Below are positions 1 through 7,644 of a stretch of 64,000 nt of DNA, in pieces. Within the stretch, counting starts at the first letter, position 1. Every line of letters starts with the position of its first letter. The notes under the pieces were generated by a model. The model was given only the letters and a program-made list of their open reading frames with translations. It searched no databases and was not told the origin of the DNA. The stretch comes from Dehalococcoidia bacterium (lineage in GTDB: Bacteria; Chloroflexota; Dehalococcoidia; GIF9; UBA5629), in NCBI GenBank assembly GCA_041653995.1, contig JBAZEK010000003.1, positions 1 through 64,000 on the forward strand. Reading direction: 5' to 3'. Both the position numbers and the translations under genes were made by a program.

Positions 1-2
1 GG

Positions 3-209
3 ATCTGCCTCAACGCCGTTCACGTCATACCCTACAGGGCGGTCCAGGCGGAGCAGGTGGTTATCGGCAAGAAAATAGATGAAGCGCTGGCTGAAGAAGC
101 GGGCCAGGCCGCTGTATCCGCAGCCAAACCGCTCGAACACAACAAGTACATGGTGGCGGTCGCCAGGACGCTGGTTAAAAGGTGTATTCTCGCATGCGAG
201 GGGAAATAG
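3..209 (+). CDS. Molybdenum hydroxylase FAD-binding subunit, C-terminal fragment
   Basis: This reading frame is open from the window edge and stops at TAG 207-209. The 68 visible residues resemble the C-terminal domain of CO dehydrogenase/xanthine dehydrogenase flavoprotein subunits (CoxM type). They show an alanine-rich helix, then a KPLEHNKYMVAVARTLVKR stretch like the family's end, where the chain packs against the molybdenum subunit. The subunit would carry electrons from the Mo and Fe-S centres to FAD. The start and FAD-binding part lie outside the window. The MoaD-like and SCP2-like genes that follow fit a molybdenum-hydroxylase locus. The family call rests on a short tail, so the substrate cannot be guessed. 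Confidence 0.6.
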   Translation: MCLNAVHVIPYRAVQAEQVVIGKKIDEALAEEAGQAAVSAAKPLEHNKYMVAVARTLVKRCILACEGK

Positions 210-220
210 CAGGTGACGTT

Positions 221-283
221 ATGGCGTACGTAAAGAAGATTTCCAGTCACCTATCAGACGAATCGGTTCCAGGGGGTGCTTGA
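221..283 (+). CDS. Possible 20-residue coupled leader ORF
   Basis: ATG at 221 follows an AGGTGA ribosome-binding-like sequence at 211-216. The frame runs 20 codons to TGA 281-283, one base before the ATG at 285 of the next gene. The peptide (MAYVKKISSHLSDESVPGGA) matches no family I know. The spacing suggests translational coupling or a leader peptide, but an ORF this short can arise by chance. Confidence 0.3.
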   Translation: MAYVKKISSHLSDESVPGGA

Positions 284-284
284 C

Positions 285-656
285 ATGCTGTTTCGGCTGC
301 TGTTGTCAATTCTCGATCTGGCTATAGGCATAGGCGCCAAACGCAATAAGGCGATGAAAGACATGATTAAATCACACAATCAGGCTTTCGTGATAAAGAC
401 CAGGGATGACAAGATCGGCAGGCGTTTCATTTTTAAGAATGGGAGATACTCATCCGATAAAGTGCTGACGGGATATGATATGGCCCTGGTGTTCGAAAGC
501 GCTGACGCCGGATTTAAGGCCCTGGCGCTGGGTGGAGACGACGGGATACAGGATGCTATTAACGACTGGAAGCTGCTGATTCTGGGAGATGACTATCATA
601 TGATCTGGTTCGGTGTAATTATGCAGATGGCACTGGGCGCTTCAAAAAGGAAATGA
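285..656 (+). CDS. Small SCP2-like protein
   Basis: A 123-residue protein. An in-frame GTG at 276 is possible, but AGGGGGTG at 271-278 sits as a ribosome site ahead of ATG 285, so I use 285. The N-terminus has a short hydrophobic helix (FRLLLSILDLAIGIG). The rest has strands and helices arranged like SCP2 sterol/lipid-binding domains: a central segment near YDMALVFES, a helix, and a late hydrophobic helix (WFGVIMQMALG). No catalytic residues are visible. It lies between a Mo-hydroxylase subunit and a MoaD-like gene in one apparent operon, so it may serve that enzyme or bind its hydrophobic substrate. Fold assignment is tentative. Confidence 0.5.
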   Translation: MLFRLLLSILDLAIGIGAKRNKAMKDMIKSHNQAFVIKTRDDKIGRRFIFKNGRYSSDKVLTGYDMALVFESADAGFKALALGGDDGIQDAINDWKLLILGDDYHMIWFGVIMQMALGASKRK

Positions 657-687
657 ACGCCATTCTTACGTTATTGGAGGTTGCTGC

Positions 688-921
688 ATGAAGATAACCA
701 TTGAATACAGCAAGTTAATCAGGATCGATAATTATGCCAGCAATTCCGTGATCGAGGTGCCTGATAACTGCGCGGTTCGTGACTTTCTTGCATTATTGAA
801 ATTGCCGCCCCACCTTCAGCAGTCCGTGATAGTCCTGGTCAACGATGAGCCAGTCTGGGCCTCAACCGTTTTAAAGGAAAATGATAGAGTCAAGCTAAAT
901 TCCATTATAACTGGCGGCTGA
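688..921 (+). CDS. MoaD/ThiS family sulfur-carrier protein
   Basis: A 77-residue ubiquitin-like protein that ends in ITGG. The terminal Gly-Gly is the feature that is adenylated and thiocarboxylated in MoaD and ThiS. The segment VLVNDEPVWASTVLKENDRVKL matches the usual end of the fold (N-x-E/K ... L-x-x-x-D-x-V) in order and spacing. A TTGGAGG ribosome site lies ahead of ATG 688. Its place behind a molybdenum-hydroxylase subunit favours a role in molybdopterin synthesis or tungsten/molybdenum enzyme maturation. A thiamine or other sulfur-transfer role cannot be excluded, because no activating E1-like enzyme is in view. Confidence 0.8.
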   Translation: MKITIEYSKLIRIDNYASNSVIEVPDNCAVRDFLALLKLPPHLQQSVIVLVNDEPVWASTVLKENDRVKLNSIITGG

Positions 922-983
922 ATTAAAAATAATACCGGATTGAGACATCCGTTAAAAATCTAATGAATAAGGAGAGGACGTCA

Positions 984-2192
984 ATGAAACAGGAATACAA
1001 GGTATACGGGTCCCGGTGGGGAGTGCTGATTGTTTTCATGTACCTGGTCGCTCTGACACAGCTTTACTGGCTGAATTTTGCAGCGATTGAGACCTTCATT
1101 GAAGACTATCTGAAAATACCGCCCAGCGACGCAATGTGGTTGACTCTGGTGCAACCGGTCTTCATGATTCTGCTCACCATACCGGCCGGGATGATTATCG
1201 ATAAAATCGGGCTCAAGTGGGGTGTGTGGATCGGCGCGCTGTTTACCGGCCTGGGTGCGATCCTGCGTGTTTTCGATCCGGCTTCTTTTACAGTGCTTCT
1301 GATCGGTCAGACTTTGATCGCAATCGGCCAGCCATTTATTCTGAACGGCTCGACGAAGATAGCCACCTTATGGTTCGCGCCCCGGGAAGAAGGCACCGCC
1401 ATCGGGCTGGCTTCGCTGGCGCAATTTATCGGCATGATGGTGGCGCTGGGCTTGACGCCGTCTATCGTGGAGGGTGCGGGTTTCGATGCCATGATCTGGA
1501 TATACGGCATAGCCGGACTGGCCGGCACCGTGGCCTTTTCCTTAGTCCCCAAACAGCCCAGGACACTCTCCAGGGCGCCTGATCAGGACCAGTCGGCAGT
1601 GCGCTGGGGGGGCATCGGCACTATTCTCAAAAACCGCAATTTTGTCCTGCTGGGCTTTATCGCATTCGCCGGCATCGGAGCCTTCAACGGCCTCGCCCTC
1701 TGGGTGGAGAAGATATTGAACGAGATGCACGGCATCGCCATGACGGACGCCGGCGCAATATCGGGAATCATGGTTATCAGCGCCACCATCGGCTGTTTTA
1801 TCATACCTTTCATATCCGATAAGATCGGGAGAAGAAGGATTTTTATCTTTATTGCCACGCTGGTGGCGCCGGCCTGTCTGACCTTCATGATCTTTGCGCC
1901 TGACTTTACAGCCAACCTGATTAACGGCATATTAATAGGTTTCCTGTGGCTGTCCGCCCTTCCCATCATACTGACCATGTCTGCCGAGATGACCGGAGCC
2001 AAATACGCAGGTGTGGCAGCAGGATGGTTGTTCCTGCTGGGTAACATCGCAGCGCTGGTTCTGGGCGCTGCGGTGGAGTCTTTGCGCGGCCTTACCGGCA
2101 ATTTCGTGGCCGCTCTGCTGATGCTTGCAGCAGTAATGCTCGCGGCCTTCTTCGTGGCGCTCTTCATGAAGGACACGCATCCTCAGCAGTGA
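984..2192 (+). CDS. MFS transporter, 12 predicted TM segments
   Basis: A 402-residue major facilitator superfamily permease. An ATG at 963 is also in frame, but AAGGAGAGG (968-976) is correctly spaced only for ATG 984, so that start is preferred. The loop after TM2 reads GMIIDKIGLKWG, a variant of MFS motif A, and the second half has a matching SDKIGRRR loop, as expected from the internal duplication. The N-terminal part (YWLNFAAIETF) resembles the MFS group that includes FLVCR-like and cyanate/nitrate-type permeases. It sits between a MoaD-like gene and a SelA-like PLP enzyme, so import of the substrate degraded by the locus is plausible. The substrate is unknown. Confidence 0.85.
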   Translation: MKQEYKVYGSRWGVLIVFMYLVALTQLYWLNFAAIETFIEDYLKIPPSDAMWLTLVQPVFMILLTIPAGMIIDKIGLKWGVWIGALFTGLGAILRVFDPASFTVLLIGQTLIAIGQPFILNGSTKIATLWFAPREEGTAIGLASLAQFIGMMVALGLTPSIVEGAGFDAMIWIYGIAGLAGTVAFSLVPKQPRTLSRAPDQDQSAVRWGGIGTILKNRNFVLLGFIAFAGIGAFNGLALWVEKILNEMHGIAMTDAGAISGIMVISATIGCFIIPFISDKIGRRRIFIFIATLVAPACLTFMIFAPDFTANLINGILIGFLWLSALPIILTMSAEMTGAKYAGVAAGWLFLLGNIAALVLGAAVESLRGLTGNFVAALLMLAAVMLAAFFVALFMKDTHPQQ

Positions 2193-2238
2193 TCGGACAT
2201 AATAAAAATCCTCTATCATGCTTTGAAGGAGCAGAAAA

Positions 2239-3444
2239 ATGAATATTTACGAGAGCCTGGGAGTTAAGACTCTGATCAACTGCCAGGGCGAGGTGACACG
2301 CCTGGGCGGCGCCCTGATGGAGCAGGAGACGATCGATGCTATGGCTGAGGCGGCAAGGTACTCGGTGCGCATGGATGAGCTTCAGGCTGCGGCCAGCAGG
2401 ATAATCGCCAGAGTAACCGGTGCGGAGGCGGGCTATGTCACCTCGGGAGCCTCTGCAGCACTGACACTGGCCACAGCCGCCTGCCTGGCGGGCCTTGACG
2501 TGGGCCGTATGAATCGACTGCCGGACACCAGCAACATGCCCAACGAGGTGCTGATGGATCAGCGCCAGCGGCAGGGCTACGACCATGCCATCCGGCTGGC
2601 CGGCGCAAAGATAATCAATGTGGGCATGCCAAATTTCAGGATACTTGGTGACGAGGCCTATACGACCAAATGGTGGGAATTCGAATCGGCCATAACCGAG
2701 CGAACGGCGGCCATCGCCTATTTCCAGGTGCCGGACCACAATCCTCCCATGGAGGAGATTGTCAGGCTTAGCCGCAAATACAAGCTACCGCTGATCGTGG
2801 ATGCCGCAGAACAGGTCCCGCCCATGGAGAACCTGCGCAGGTTCATCGAGATGGGCGCCACGCTGGTGGCTTACAGCGGAGGCAAGGGAATCCGGGGCCC
2901 GCAGAACTCCGGCATACTTTGCGGGAAAAAGGAGCTGATCGCATCTGTAGCGCTGCAGAATCTCGACATGGGGCTGACCAACTTCGAAGCCTGGGAGATT
3001 TCCCCCGATCTCATAACGAAGGAGAAGCTGCGCGGCATACCGCAGCAGGGGCTTGGCCGCGGCATGAAGGCCAGCAAGGAGTCAATCGTCGGCCTGCTGG
3101 TAGCCCTGCAGCGCATGGAGAGCCGGAGCTCTACCAGCATGGAGCAGCTCAGCCGTAATATCCAGCCCATCGGGGAGATGGTGAAGGGTATCCCCGGTGT
3201 GGAGACCGAGATCAGGGCGCTCTTCCCCGGCAGCCACCCCATGCTAATGGTAAAGCTCGATGAGGGCAAAGTGGGCAAGAGCGCCGTCGACATTGTCAGG
3301 AAGTTGAAAGAGGGTGAGCCCAGCATCTATGTAACGGATATGCTGGCGCCCTTTGGTATGATATTTATCTCTGCGGTCAACATGATCTATAAAGAACAGG
3401 TGAAAATAGTCGGGCAACGGTTGCTGACCGCACTGAAAAATTAG
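2239..3444 (+). CDS. SelA-like PLP-dependent enzyme
   Basis: A 401-residue fold-type I PLP protein of the selenocysteine synthase/aminotransferase V-like group. Asp188 (in PLIVDAA) should pair with the pyridine nitrogen. Lys216 in AYSGGKGIRGPQ is the expected Schiff-base lysine. The N-terminus (YESLGVKTLINCQGEVTRLGG) and the TSGASAA motif near residue 68 match the SelA-like family found in catabolic clusters, such as D-glucosaminate-6-phosphate ammonia-lyase, rather than true SelA. No selB or tRNA-Sec is nearby, so selenocysteine synthesis is unlikely. An eliminase/lyase acting on an amino-acid-like compound is the better inference. Ribosome site AAGGAG precedes the ATG. Confidence 0.8.
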   Translation: MNIYESLGVKTLINCQGEVTRLGGALMEQETIDAMAEAARYSVRMDELQAAASRIIARVTGAEAGYVTSGASAALTLATAACLAGLDVGRMNRLPDTSNMPNEVLMDQRQRQGYDHAIRLAGAKIINVGMPNFRILGDEAYTTKWWEFESAITERTAAIAYFQVPDHNPPMEEIVRLSRKYKLPLIVDAAEQVPPMENLRRFIEMGATLVAYSGGKGIRGPQNSGILCGKKELIASVALQNLDMGLTNFEAWEISPDLITKEKLRGIPQQGLGRGMKASKESIVGLLVALQRMESRSSTSMEQLSRNIQPIGEMVKGIPGVETEIRALFPGSHPMLMVKLDEGKVGKSAVDIVRKLKEGEPSIYVTDMLAPFGMIFISAVNMIYKEQVKIVGQRLLTALKN

Positions 3445-3614
3445 CTGTAGCTGTACGACGGGTATACCGTTATATAAAGGCAGTCGTGTTTAAATAAACT
3501 ACTGTCAGTAAGTTAGGCATCCAGTGACAAAGCTGTCGGTACCTGTATGAATATATGCCAAGCAAAAAGCACATTTTAGAGAAATGAAATTCGCCAAGGT
3601 AATTGAAATAACTG

Positions 3615-3640
3615 AAAATCCGGGCCTCTTCGGATTTTAT
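3615..3640 (+). terminator. Rho-independent terminator after the SelA-like gene
   Basis: Inverted repeat AAAATCCG (3615-3622) and CGGATTTT (3631-3638) with an 8-base loop, followed by a short AT-rich tail. It lies about 170 bases after the SelA-like stop codon and ahead of the next promoter. Confidence 0.6.
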
Positions 3641-3700
3641 TAAAAACCATACTGAAGTGACTATTTTTCCCAGTCATTCTGATCGACTTACGACACTATT

Positions 3701-3730
3701 TTGACCCTCTGCCTGCTGGCTTCCTATAAT
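3701..3730 (+). promoter_or_regulatory. Sigma-70-type promoter giving a leaderless DUF362 mRNA
   Basis: TTGACC (3701-3706), an 18-base spacer and TATAAT (3725-3730). The standard start point, seven bases after the last -10 base, is 3737, which is the A of the ATG. The TTG at 3701 that would extend the reading frame is therefore part of the -35 box and not a start codon. Confidence 0.75.
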
Positions 3731-3736
3731 TCATTA

Positions 3737-4723
3737 ATGGCAGAATTCACCCGCCGTGATTTCCTTAAATACGCCCTGGCCGGAGTTGGCGCCGTCCTGG
3801 CTGCCAGGTTCATCACCGCCTGCTCATCACCTCAGACCGCACAGAACAATCCACCGATGCCAGCACCCGTTACACCGGCGACAGAGGAAAATGACACTTC
3901 CGCAGTGAAATATCCCGACCTGGCTGTGGTACGCGGCGGAGAGCCGGAGGCACTGGCCAGAAAGGCTGTTGAACTGCTGGGCGGTATCAGACGATTTGTT
4001 AAGAAGGGAGACAACGTCATCATTAAACCCAACATCGGACCCGCAATGCGTACTTATGAGTATGCCGCCACCACCAACCCCTGGCTGGTGGCAGCCGTGG
4101 CCAGGCTGTGTCTGGAGGCCGGCGCCGGCAGGGTCCGGGTCATGGACCAGCCCTTCAGCGGTACCGCGGAATCGGGCTTTTTAAACAGCGGCATCCGGGA
4201 GGAGGTTGAAAAGGCAGGCGGGGAGATCGAGCTGATGTCGCGATTTAAATATGCGTCAACCGATATTCCACTGGGCAGGGACATCAAGAAATGGAACATC
4301 TACGAGGATATTCTCAAGGCCGACGTGCTGATCAACATACCCATCGCCAAACAGCACGGCTCAGCGCTGCTCACGCTGGGCATGAAAAACCTGATGGGCG
4401 CGGTCCAGGCCGCTCAGCTCTTTCACCTAAACCTCCACCAGCGCATCGCTGACCTGGCCAGCCGCGTCAGGCCGACACTGACCATACTCGACGCCATTCG
4501 CATACTCACGGCCAATGGCCCGACGGGAGGCGACCTCAGGGACGTTAAGAAACTCGATACCGTGATCGCCGGCTGCGATATAGTAGCGGTGGACAGCTAC
4601 GCCACCTCTCTTTTCGGTCTCCGGCCGGACGATATACCGCACATAAAGATAGCCGCGGAGATGGGGCTGGGCAGCAACGACCTATATAAACTGAACATCA
4701 GGGAAGTAACGCTTGGCAGCTGA
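3737..4723 (+). CDS. Tat-exported DUF362 family lipoprotein
   Basis: A 328-residue protein that begins MAEFTRRDFLKYA, a clear twin-arginine signal, followed by a hydrophobic stretch and the lipobox-like ITACSS. It should be exported folded by Tat and lipid-anchored outside the membrane at Cys29. The mature part is a DUF362 domain: VIIKPNIG near the start, ADVLINIPIAKQHGSALLTLGMKNLMG in the middle, and AVDSYATSLFGL near the end. Some DUF362 proteins carry [4Fe-4S] clusters, but this one has no CxxC cluster motif. It overlaps the polyferredoxin gene by 11 bases, and Tat genes follow, so it is probably an extracytoplasmic redox partner. Start chosen from the promoter position. Confidence 0.8.
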   Translation: MAEFTRRDFLKYALAGVGAVLAARFITACSSPQTAQNNPPMPAPVTPATEENDTSAVKYPDLAVVRGGEPEALARKAVELLGGIRRFVKKGDNVIIKPNIGPAMRTYEYAATTNPWLVAAVARLCLEAGAGRVRVMDQPFSGTAESGFLNSGIREEVEKAGGEIELMSRFKYASTDIPLGRDIKKWNIYEDILKADVLINIPIAKQHGSALLTLGMKNLMGAVQAAQLFHLNLHQRIADLASRVRPTLTILDAIRILTANGPTGGDLRDVKKLDTVIAGCDIVAVDSYATSLFGLRPDDIPHIKIAAEMGLGSNDLYKLNIREVTLGS

Positions 4724-6221
4724 GAATAAAAGCAGCGCCGGCTGGAATACGCGTAGCTGGCTCAACCTGCGCACGGCCATACAGGCGCTGGCCTTTATCG
4801 GATTTCTGGCGCTCTTCCTGAACGCTGTCCCTCTTCTCATGCGCCTCGACCCCCTGGCCGTTCTGGCAAACTTTATCTCCGGCAGGAGCTTACCGCCTTT
4901 CGCATTCATAGCCCTTGCGATGACATTGCTGGCGCTTATCTTCGGACGCGCCTGGTGCGGATGGCTCTGCCCCATGGGCACGCTGCTGGAATGGATCTCC
5001 TTCAATAAGTGTCGTACGAAGAAGATCACGATACCCGACGGCTGGAGGTCGGTGAAATACGTCATTTTAATTGCCATCATCCTCGCCGCCGTCTTCTCCA
5101 ACCTGACATTAATGATATTCGACCCGCTGACCATCATGGTACGCACCTTCGCCACCGCCATATGGCCCGGTCTCGACCTTGCCGTCAACGCCGCGGAGTC
5201 GCTGCTCAATAATGTGCCGGTATTCCAGGCCCCGCTGGCGCGCTTTGACAATGCTTTAAGGCCACTGCTCTTGCCGACGACCCAGCTCAGCTATCCGGAG
5301 GGTTGGATCTTTGCCGTTGTGCTAGCCGCGATAATACTGATGAACCTGGTTGCGGAACGGTTCTGGTGCCGCTGCCTCTGCCCACTTGGCGCGTTCTACG
5401 GGTTGGCCGGCAAGATCAGTCTCATTCGCCGCCGCGTCAACGAAAGCTGCATCAAATGCAAGCTTTGCGAGGACACCTGCCCCACCGGCACCATACGCAG
5501 GGATAAGGATTGCTCCAGCGATCCCGGCGAATGCATTGTGTGCCTTAAATGCATGGATTCCTGCCCCTGCTCCACCAGCGATTTCGGCCCGATGTTTTCC
5601 CCGGCTAAATTCAACAGTTACGATCCCGTGCGCCGCCAGCTTTTCCTGGGACTGGGCGCCGGCGCCGTACTGGCGCTGCTGTTCCGCCTGGGCCTACCGT
5701 CAAAGCAGCGTAATCCTTATGCCATCAGACCTCCGGGTGCCGGCGAGCAGGACATGACGGCTAAATGCATCCGCTGCGGCGAGTGCATCAAGGCCTGCCC
5801 GACAGGTGCCATACAGCCTTCGCAGATGGATAGCGGCCCCGAACAATTATGGACGCCCGTGATCGTGCCGCGCATCGGCTTCTGCCAGTATTCCTGCAAC
5901 GCTTGCGGAAGTACCTGCCCGGTATCAGCCATACCTGCGCTTTCCCTTGCAGAGAAGAAGTCCACCATCATCGGCAGGGCTTTTATCGACCGCGACCGCT
6001 GCCTGCCCTGGGCCCAGAACACGCCCTGTATAGTCTGCGAGGAGATGTGCCCCGTGCCGCGCAAGGCCATACTACTGCACACGGTCCGGACTAAAAGAGA
6101 GGACGGCGGCACGATGCTGCTGCAGCTCCCCACAGTCCAGGCCGGGCGCTGCATCGGCTGCGGACTGTGCGAATACAAATGCCCGGTGGAAGGGGAGTCT
6201 GCCATCCGCGTCACGGCCTGA
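4713..6221 (+). CDS. Membrane polyferredoxin (NapH/NosR-like 4Fe-4S protein)
   Basis: A 502-residue protein starting at TTG 4713. The N-terminal half has about five membrane segments and two CxxxCP motifs (CGWLCPMG and CRCLCPLG) typical of NapH/NosR/RdxA-like proteins. Ferredoxin motifs then follow: CIKCKLCEDTCPTG, CIVCLKCMDSCPC, CIRCGECIKACPTG, CQYSCNACGSTCPVS, a split motif around CIVCEEMCPVP, and CIGCGLCEYKCPVE. A further hydrophobic helix lies between the second and third motifs. It should move electrons between the quinone pool or cytoplasm and an outer-face partner, most likely the DUF362 lipoprotein encoded just upstream. Donor and acceptor are unknown. It is longer and richer in clusters than ordinary NapH. 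Confidence 0.85.
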   Translation: MAAENKSSAGWNTRSWLNLRTAIQALAFIGFLALFLNAVPLLMRLDPLAVLANFISGRSLPPFAFIALAMTLLALIFGRAWCGWLCPMGTLLEWISFNKCRTKKITIPDGWRSVKYVILIAIILAAVFSNLTLMIFDPLTIMVRTFATAIWPGLDLAVNAAESLLNNVPVFQAPLARFDNALRPLLLPTTQLSYPEGWIFAVVLAAIILMNLVAERFWCRCLCPLGAFYGLAGKISLIRRRVNESCIKCKLCEDTCPTGTIRRDKDCSSDPGECIVCLKCMDSCPCSTSDFGPMFSPAKFNSYDPVRRQLFLGLGAGAVLALLFRLGLPSKQRNPYAIRPPGAGEQDMTAKCIRCGECIKACPTGAIQPSQMDSGPEQLWTPVIVPRIGFCQYSCNACGSTCPVSAIPALSLAEKKSTIIGRAFIDRDRCLPWAQNTPCIVCEEMCPVPRKAILLHTVRTKREDGGTMLLQLPTVQAGRCIGCGLCEYKCPVEGESAIRVTA

Positions 6222-6238
6222 GCATACGATAAGCCCCT

Positions 6239-6267
6239 TTGACTAAGCAGCGTATTTGTGTTAGAAA
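6239..6267 (+). promoter_or_regulatory. Possible promoter ahead of tatA
   Basis: TTGACT (6239-6244), a 17-base spacer and a weak -10 TAGAAA (6262-6267). A 7-bp stem-loop (CGTATCT 6277-6283, AGATACG 6291-6297) lies in the leader, just ahead of the tatA ribosome site AGGAAG. Confidence 0.4.
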
Positions 6268-6321
6268 TTACCCGTACGTATCTGTTGTAAAGATACGACT
6301 GATTTGAACAGGAAGTGAGCT

Positions 6322-6537
6322 ATGTTTCGCAGTTTCGGCATACCTGAGCTGTTACTTGTCCTTCTTATAGTGTTGCTCGTTTTCGGCGCGGCGCGACTGC
6401 CGCAGATCGGCGACGCCCTGGGCAAAGCCATACGCAATTTCCGCAAAGGCGCTTCGGGCGAGGGTGATAAAGATAAGGCGGATAACGTAAGCAAGTCCGA
6501 TGCCGGGGCCGCCGATACAAATAGCCCCAAAACGTAA
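6322..6537 (+). CDS. tatA: Sec-independent translocase TatA
   Basis: A 71-residue TatA/E-type protein. It has a single N-terminal membrane helix (LLLVLLIVLLVFGAARLP) and then an amphipathic helix (IGDALGKAIRNFRKGAS) and a charged tail. The FGAARLP hinge matches the family's FG-x-x-x-LP. TatA oligomers form the protein-conducting element for folded substrates. It is followed by a second TatA/B-like gene and tatC, and preceded by a gene for a Tat substrate, so the locus likely provides its own exporter. Ribosome site AGGAAG precedes ATG 6322. Confidence 0.9.
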   Translation: MFRSFGIPELLLVLLIVLLVFGAARLPQIGDALGKAIRNFRKGASGEGDKDKADNVSKSDAGAADTNSPKT

Positions 6538-6584
6538 TCTTAATAATCGCCGTTCCAACCATTTCTGTGAGGCAGTTGTAAGCC

Positions 6585-6815
6585 ATGGACTTTTTCGGGA
6601 TAGGTCTGCCGGAGATAATTTTCATCCTCCTCATCGCCTTTGTGCTTTTCGGTCCCAAACGCATCGTGGAGATCAGCAGATCGGCCGGCAACGTCATGCG
6701 TAACCTGTCAAAAGACGCCTCGGATATACAAAGAAAACTGAGCGAAGAACTGGAAGGAGAGAAACCGGGCGGGCACGGCACGCCGGATAGGAGCTCGGAT
6801 GGGGCAAAGCCCTGA
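6585..6815 (+). CDS. TatA/TatB-like translocase protein
   Basis: A 76-residue protein with one membrane helix (GLPEIIFILLIAFVLFGPKR), then a long charged amphipathic helix (IVEISRSAGNVMRNLSKDASDIQRKL). The LFGPKR hinge and longer polar helix are closer to TatB than those of the preceding TatA. In TatAC-type systems one protein can serve both roles. Its end overlaps the start of tatC by 17 bases, which suggests coupled translation. Confidence 0.8.
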   Translation: MDFFGIGLPEIIFILLIAFVLFGPKRIVEISRSAGNVMRNLSKDASDIQRKLSEELEGEKPGGHGTPDRSSDGAKP

Positions 6816-7548
6816 ATCACACCTCATGAGCAAATCGAGTTCCAAAGGCATCTCGCTGCATCTTGAAGAATTGAGGCGGCGTTTAATAGTCAGCCTGATA
6901 GCCGTTGCCGCAGGCGTCATTATCTCCTTCGCCTTCGCCAACCAGCTTTTTGCCATACTCATCCAGCCCGCCGGGGGGGTCAGCCTGATTTTCGTAGAGG
7001 TGACCGAGATGCTGAGCACCTATATGCAGGTGTGCCTGATCGGCGGCATCATCCTTTCCATGCCTGTCCTGGTCTACGAACTAATCGCCTTCGTCACCCC
7101 GGCCTTAACAGCGCCGGAGAGAAAATATGTCTGGATAATCCTGCCCTTCATCATACTGATGTTCGCGGGAGGCGTACTTTTCGGCTATTTCATTCTCATC
7201 CCACCTGCCATGCAGTTCCTGCTCAACTTCGGCTCGGACATTGCCACGCCCCAGATCAGGATAGGCAACTACATCTCGCTCGTATCCAGGCTGCTTCTGG
7301 CCATCGGCCTGGTTTTCGAAACACCTGTCATCACCACCTTCCTGGCCAGGCTGGGCATACTGTCCTGGAAATGGCTGGCAAAGCAGTGGAAATGGGCCAT
7401 CGTATTGGCCTTCGTGCTGGGCGCCCTGATCACGCCTACGCTCGATCCGGTCAACCAGACGCTGGTGGCCCTGCCATTGATCGTTCTTTATCTGCTGAGC
7501 ATTCTGCTGGCGCGGCTGGTCCAGAAACGCAAGAGCGGACGCAGCTAA
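6799..7548 (+). CDS. tatC: Sec-independent translocase TatC
   Basis: A 249-residue polytopic protein with six predicted membrane helices. It starts with the family motif SLHLEELRRRLIVSL and contains FVTPALTAPERKYV after TM2 and FIILMFAGGVLFGYF. TatC recognises the twin-arginine signal together with TatB. The start at 6799 is supported by AGGAG a few bases upstream. An ATG at 6826 is an alternative that gives a shorter N-terminus. Last gene of the tatA-tatA/B-tatC run. Three hairpins begin 5 bases after its stop. Confidence 0.93.
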   Translation: MGQSPESHLMSKSSSKGISLHLEELRRRLIVSLIAVAAGVIISFAFANQLFAILIQPAGGVSLIFVEVTEMLSTYMQVCLIGGIILSMPVLVYELIAFVTPALTAPERKYVWIILPFIILMFAGGVLFGYFILIPPAMQFLLNFGSDIATPQIRIGNYISLVSRLLLAIGLVFETPVITTFLARLGILSWKWLAKQWKWAIVLAFVLGALITPTLDPVNQTLVALPLIVLYLLSILLARLVQKRKSGRS

Positions 7549-7553
7549 AGCAA

Positions 7554-7625
7554 CGCCCCTACAAGATAAAACGTAGGGGCGGATTTTTAAATCCGCCCGA
7601 AACGGGCGTACCTGAAGGTACGCCC
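7554..7625. repeat. Three consecutive, partly alternative hairpins (REP-like element)
   Basis: Hairpin 1: CGCCCCTAC (7554-7562) with GTAGGGGCG (7573-7581). Hairpin 2: GGGCGGATTT (7577-7586) with AAATCCGCCC (7589-7598). Hairpin 3: GGGCGTACCT (7604-7613) with AGGTACGCCC (7616-7625). Hairpins 1 and 2 share bases 7577-7581 and so cannot both form fully. CGCCCG/CGGGCG between hairpins 2 and 3 could also pair. The element lies between tatC and the nitroreductase gene. It resembles extragenic palindromic repeats and could also end tatC transcription. Confidence 0.65.
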
Positions 7626-7644
7626 CTGCAGGATTCAAATCAGA

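Noticed and set aside
1217..1582. A 121-codon frame inside the MFS gene
   Set aside because: A frame-shifted shadow rich in Arg and Gly; the MFS frame explains the region.
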